Source: Lactobacillaceae bacterium AF64-9pH9TA (GTDB lineage Bacteria > Bacillota > Bacilli > Lactobacillales > Lactobacillaceae). Taken from it: 63,496 bases of DNA. The translations under genes were made by a program, and so were the position numbers. Shown in pieces: positions 60,635-63,496 of the stretch. Each line of letters begins with the position of its first letter. Position 1 is the stretch's first letter. The DNA is taken from contig JAQDCK010000009.1 of assembly GCA_027681045.1 (NCBI GenBank), positions 1-63,496 on the forward strand, written 5' to 3'. Below the pieces are notes generated by a model, which was given only the letters and a program-made list of their open reading frames with translations, had not been told where the DNA came from and searched no databases.

Positions 60635-61601
60635 CCGCCTTATTCCCCTTTCTGTACATATAAACCATCATTCCAACATATACTGCTAGTTCAACCACGA
60701 CTGTCCCCAGCAAAAGCAGGCCTAAAACGCTCTGGTTGCTATAGTAAGCCTTCCACACCAAGAGGAAGTAGGAGGCAAAGGCTTCCAAAACCATAAAGAC
60801 AACAAAACGCCCGCTCCGGTTCAAGATGAGGTTGGACAAAAGGTCTCCTTTGACATTGCTCATATCGGCTTCTTTCCAAGTCAGCCAGGCAATAAGCCCC
60901 ATCAAAAGGACCCCCACGCCCAGCAAGAAGAGGATTAAGAGGACTTCTGGCATGAGAAGCGTCAATCTTCTTTGCCGGCCCCGCTTGACAAAGTCAGGCC
61001 AGTAGGTCTCACTCTTTAAGTGGCTGGCGATCTTACCGATCGTCTGGCTGCTGGCGTCCACGTACAAGGTAAAGTGGTTTATCCGGCTTTGCCCGGTTTC
61101 CTGCTTAACCCCCGTCGTCAAGTAGTAGGCCTTACTGGACTGGTATGGCACAGCTTTAAGGCTGCCGACAACGGAATAATACTGGCCGTTGGCGATCAAG
61201 TAAGTATTGCCCTGGGTCTTGATCTGGGATGCCGCTGAGGATGGGGAAACCGCCGCGATGGTGACCTGCCCCTTAAAATCGTCTTCACTGAAAAAGCGGC
61301 CGCTGGAAACAGGAAAGTAGTTGAGGTCCCGGTTTTGTGACCAGATCAAGACCTGGTTCTTGTCTTCCTTGCTCTTAAACTGCATCTGGATGCTTTCCTT
61401 AGGGAATTGCTGTTTGATCCACTTCAGAAAGGAGGCAACCGTCATGGTCTTTTTCGGCTTGACGATCCGGGCCTCCATGCTCATCCCCTGCGCCTGCAGA
61501 ATTTGGTCAGCCAGCTGGGACTGCATGTTGGAGCAGACGAAGCCGATCATGATGAAGAGGAAAAAGGTGGACAAAATAACAAACAGTTTGTGCCTTTTCA
61601 T
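60627..61601 (-). CDS. Orphan MacB/FtsX-like membrane protein
   Basis: A 324-residue protein. One N-terminal helix (about 8-26) is followed by a roughly 180-residue extracytoplasmic domain (from SNMQSQLADQ to KSETYWPDF). Three membrane helices follow at the C-terminus (about 218-243, 266-285, 292-313). This resembles half of a MacB/FtsX-type permease, but the usual conserved loop between the last helices is short and no ATPase gene is nearby. It overlaps the following gene and is downstream of a methyltransferase-like gene. Function unknown. Confidence 0.65.
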   Translation of the reverse strand: MKRHKLFVILSTFFLFIMIGFVCSNMQSQLADQILQAQGMSMEARIVKPKKTMTVASFLKWIKQQFPKESIQMQFKSKEDKNQVLIWSQNRDLNYFPVSSGRFFSEDDFKGQVTIAAVSPSSAASQIKTQGNTYLIANGQYYSVVGSLKAVPYQSSKAYYLTTGVKQETGQSRINHFTLYVDASSQTIGKIASHLKSETYWPDFVKRGRQRRLTLLMPEVLLILFLLGVGVLLMGLIAWLTWKEADMSNVKGDLLSNLILNRSGRFVVFMVLEAFASYFLLVWKAYYSNQSVLGLLLLGTVVVELAVYVGMMVYMYRKGNKADD

Positions 61602-62341
61602 CAGCTCACCTCAATAAACTTTTCCTTGATAAAGTCGTAGGACTTAAAGCTGCGATTGATCTTTCTCAGTTCGCTTGATTTGGCGAAATGCTTTCTAGTC
61701 CAGAATTCTGGGGAATTGGTCACTCCTTTTTCCCCGATAAAAAAGAGCCGGGCCGCTGGAGCGTAGTGCTGCTTGGCAGCGATCAGTTCTAAATCGGCCT
61801 TGCCGAAATTCGGTGCCCAGGAACAAAGAATCATGTCGCAGGTCGCGTACTTCATGACTGCCTGGTCAGCTGGCAAGTTTTCAACTGGGTAAAAAGGCTT
61901 CTTTCCGGTCTTGGAACTCTTGGACCATTCTAAAGAATCCGTGGCCCAGACTTGGATTCCAGCCTCACTCAAGGCTTTAGACCAGTAGGCATTGCCGGCC
62001 ATAACTTCCAGGGCAGTTTCAACCCCTAGTTCATCTCTGATCAGCTGGGCCGTTTCCATGTTTGGCAAAGACCAGATCCCGTATTCCATGGACAGGTACT
62101 GGCGGACATTGTTCAGCAGGTTGTTTAAAGCCCGCAGGTCCTTGATCTGGCTGTCAGGCAGATCCCAGGTCATCTCGGCAAAACGGTCATCACTGATGCC
62201 TAAAGGGTCTGGCGCAAACAGCAGCATCCGCTGGTTGGATACGCACTCATCAATCATTCTGATCTCTTGCACTTGCCGGTCCAATTCCGGATCAGCAAAT
62301 TCCTTGGCTAAGGCTGAAATTTTTTCAATAAATTGTGTCAT
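61601..62341 (-). CDS. SAM-dependent methyltransferase-like protein
   Basis: About 246 residues. The core has a variant SAM loop ALEVMAGNAYWSKALSEAGIQVWATDSLEW (about 113-142) and an ILCSWAPNFGKADLELI strand, similar to class I methyltransferases. The glycine-rich motif is reduced, so activity is uncertain. The start is at MTQFIEKI (62341) or MHM two codons earlier. The stop overlaps the start of the membrane protein gene at 61601, so the two are translationally coupled. Confidence 0.65.
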   Translation of the reverse strand: MTQFIEKISALAKEFADPELDRQVQEIRMIDECVSNQRMLLFAPDPLGISDDRFAEMTWDLPDSQIKDLRALNNLLNNVRQYLSMEYGIWSLPNMETAQLIRDELGVETALEVMAGNAYWSKALSEAGIQVWATDSLEWSKSSKTGKKPFYPVENLPADQAVMKYATCDMILCSWAPNFGKADLELIAAKQHYAPAARLFFIGEKGVTNSPEFWTRKHFAKSSELRKINRSFKSYDFIKEKFIEVS

Positions 62342-62403
62342 ATGCATTCCTCACCAGTTGATTTTATCATTTACCAGCCTTTTGAGGTAGCCTGGACGAT
62401 TGC

Positions 62404-62434
62404 AAAAAAAGACCCGGCTATTTTGCCAGGTCTA
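62404..62434 (-). terminator. Terminator of the 58-residue peptide gene
   Basis: AGACCTGGCAAAATAGCCGGGTCTTTTTTT on the minus strand. Confidence 0.78.
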
Positions 62435-62449
62435 AACAATTCAATTAAA

Positions 62450-62626
62450 TTACACATCTGCCGCCAGGTCGGCCATTTCTTCGTCGACCCCGTTGGCCAG
62501 CAGCATGTCACGCGTCTCCAGCTTAGCTGTATTTTTCTTTTGCACTGGCTTTGGAACCGCAAGACCAGTTGCCTGCTCGGTCATCTTGTTGCTGACGCCA
62601 TTAGCAATCATGGTGTCTATCAACAT
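62450..62626 (-). CDS. 58-residue peptide with internal duplication
   Basis: ATG 62626 follows GGAGG by 6 nt; an upstream ATG at 62647 has no such site. The peptide contains the motif DTMIANGVSNKM near its start and DMLLANGVDEEM near its end, separated by a Lys/Pro-rich linker (VPKPVQKKNTAK). This looks like an internal duplication of a helix with an ANGV turn. It is acidic at the C-terminus, has no signal or membrane helix, and has its own terminator. No family was recognised. Confidence 0.6.
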   Translation of the reverse strand: MLIDTMIANGVSNKMTEQATGLAVPKPVQKKNTAKLETRDMLLANGVDEEMADLAADV

Positions 62627-62783
62627 AGTTTCCTCCGTGCTTCTCATTTTAACCAGCCTTCTTTCTGTAAAGCGCTTTTTACTTGAGAATATTATAGCAC
62701 TATTTTAAACGCCAAAGTTGTTTTTATGCCGATGGTAGCGATTCCCGTATTTTCCAAATTTTTGCCGGATTTTTCCTAAAAAT

Positions 62784-63404
62784 TTAACTCTTCCTAGTCC
62801 CCTCCGGCAAAAATGCGGCAATTGCCGCGGTTAAACCAGTCACGATTGTTTCCAAAGCCATTGATGGAGTATTTGGCCGCTTGACTACCTGCTCTGGCAA
62901 AAAAGGGATATGAATGAAGCCCGCCTGCATCCCCGGATGTTCTTTTCTCAAGCTCTGCGCGTAATACATGACATGGTTGCAGACAAAGCAGCCGGCCGTG
63001 GTCGACACTTCAGCCGGGATGCCCGCCGCTCTAATAGCTTTCACCATTTTCTTAACCGGCAGCTGGGTAAAGTAAGCCGCCGGCCCCTCTGGATCAATCG
63101 CCTGTCCTTCCCGCTTCTCCCCGCTGTTGTCCGCGACCGGGCAGTCATCATAGTTGATGGCAACCAGTTCTGGAGTCAAGCAGGCCCGTCCTCCGGCCTG
63201 GCCAACATTTAAGACAAAGTCCGGCTCTTCTCTCTCAACAGCTTCTTTCAGCTTCTTCTCGCTTTCCCGGTAGCTGGTTGGCAGCTGTAGCTTGATAATC
63301 TCGCTGCCCGCGATTTCATCCGGCAGCAATTTCACCGCTTCAATGGCCGGGTTGATTTTTTCATGGTTAAAGGGATTAAAACCCGTCACTAATACTTTGG
63401 TCAT
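62784..63404 (-). CDS. pcp: Pyrrolidone-carboxylate peptidase
   Basis: A 206-residue C15 cysteine peptidase that removes N-terminal pyroglutamate. It starts [18 protein letters not shown]. The catalytic residues are Glu79 in [12 protein letters not shown], Cys142 in [12 protein letters not shown], and His165 in [11 protein letters not shown]. It acts in the cytosol in peptide use and fits the peptide-rich diet suggested by oppA and pepI. AAAGGAAAA precedes ATG 63404. Confidence 0.95.
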   Translation of the reverse strand: MTKVLVTGFNPFNHEKINPAIEAVKLLPDEIAGSEIIKLQLPTSYRESEKKLKEAVEREEPDFVLNVGQAGGRACLTPELVAINYDDCPVADNSGEKREGQAIDPEGPAAYFTQLPVKKMVKAIRAAGIPAEVSTTAGCFVCNHVMYYAQSLRKEHPGMQAGFIHIPFLPEQVVKRPNTPSMALETIVTGLTAAIAAFLPEGTRKS

Positions 63405-63496
63405 TATTTTTCCTTTCTTAAAAAAAGCCCCGCTTGCGAGTAAACTAGATTCATTAAAATGTAGCGTGCGGAAACCTTCGATTTCAATCGAGGGAG

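Noticed and set aside
63418..63496. Terminator or leader RNA at the right edge
   Set aside because: A GC-rich stretch followed by T on the minus strand is visible, but the stem is weak and the upstream gene is outside the window.

Overview
The window looks like the chromosome of a low-to-medium-GC lactic acid bacterium, most likely Lactobacillus delbrueckii or a close relative. This is inferred from its content: peptide-uptake and peptidase genes (OppA, proline iminopeptidase, pyrrolidone-carboxylate peptidase), an SLAP-domain exported protein, GC-rich codon use, many decayed genes, and T-box and L-box control. No rRNA or tRNA gene and no CRISPR array was seen.

Layout. 1-2.3 kb: a T-box-controlled oppA followed by a truncated proline iminopeptidase. 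2.3-5 kb: a methyltransferase, then an AT-rich island with an IS3-family remnant, a DUF4767 lipoprotein and a 240-bp MITE-like element full of terminator hairpins. 5-9.7 kb: a MarR regulator and a heterodimeric ABC exporter. 9.8-14.3 kb: carAB, preceded by a 42-codon leader ORF that runs through a perfect terminator hairpin, an arrangement like enterobacterial pyrBI attenuation. 14.4-16.2 kb: gene fragments and a short tyrosine recombinase next to clustered inverted repeats. 16.3-23.3 kb: GNAT, an ABC-2 exporter, ArsC, a BceAB-like transporter and a PPOX-fold protein. 23.5-28.4 kb: LysR with a divergent flavoprotein, a Panacea/MqsR-like toxin-antitoxin pair, and a lipid kinase with a likely 1-nt slip in its first codons. 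28.6-30.6 kb: an acetyltransferase, a SLAP protein and cyclophilin.

30.6-38.4 kb holds the whole acetyl branch of lysine/diaminopimelate synthesis. dapD-dapL-dapA-dapB-patA lies on the minus strand behind a lysine riboswitch, and lysC-dapF is divergent. 38.4-47.9 kb: a frameshifted CoxE-like VWA gene with its partner, a disulfide reductase, a LytTR/DUF3021 module, an orphan RelB/DinJ-like antitoxin, an exonuclease-BRCT protein, YdcF-like and MmcQ-like proteins, and an FMN/FAD fumarate-reductase-type enzyme.

47.9-56.5 kb is a restriction-modification locus split by a roughly 5-kb, GC-rich element carrying tet(W) (with its leader peptide and attenuator), mobC and a 3'-truncated relaxase. Both flanks are truncated R-M genes, so the insertion replaced the middle of the locus. 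56.5-63.5 kb: Fic and SDR pseudogenes, an S66 LD-carboxypeptidase, an RsmF-type rRNA methyltransferase, an orphan permease-like protein, a methyltransferase-like protein, a 58-residue peptide with an internal duplication, and Pcp.

The observation judged most likely to be new is the carAB leader ORF/attenuator. After it come the tet(W) replacement of an R-M core, the Panacea toxin-antitoxin operator, and the small recombinase with its inverted-repeat cluster.
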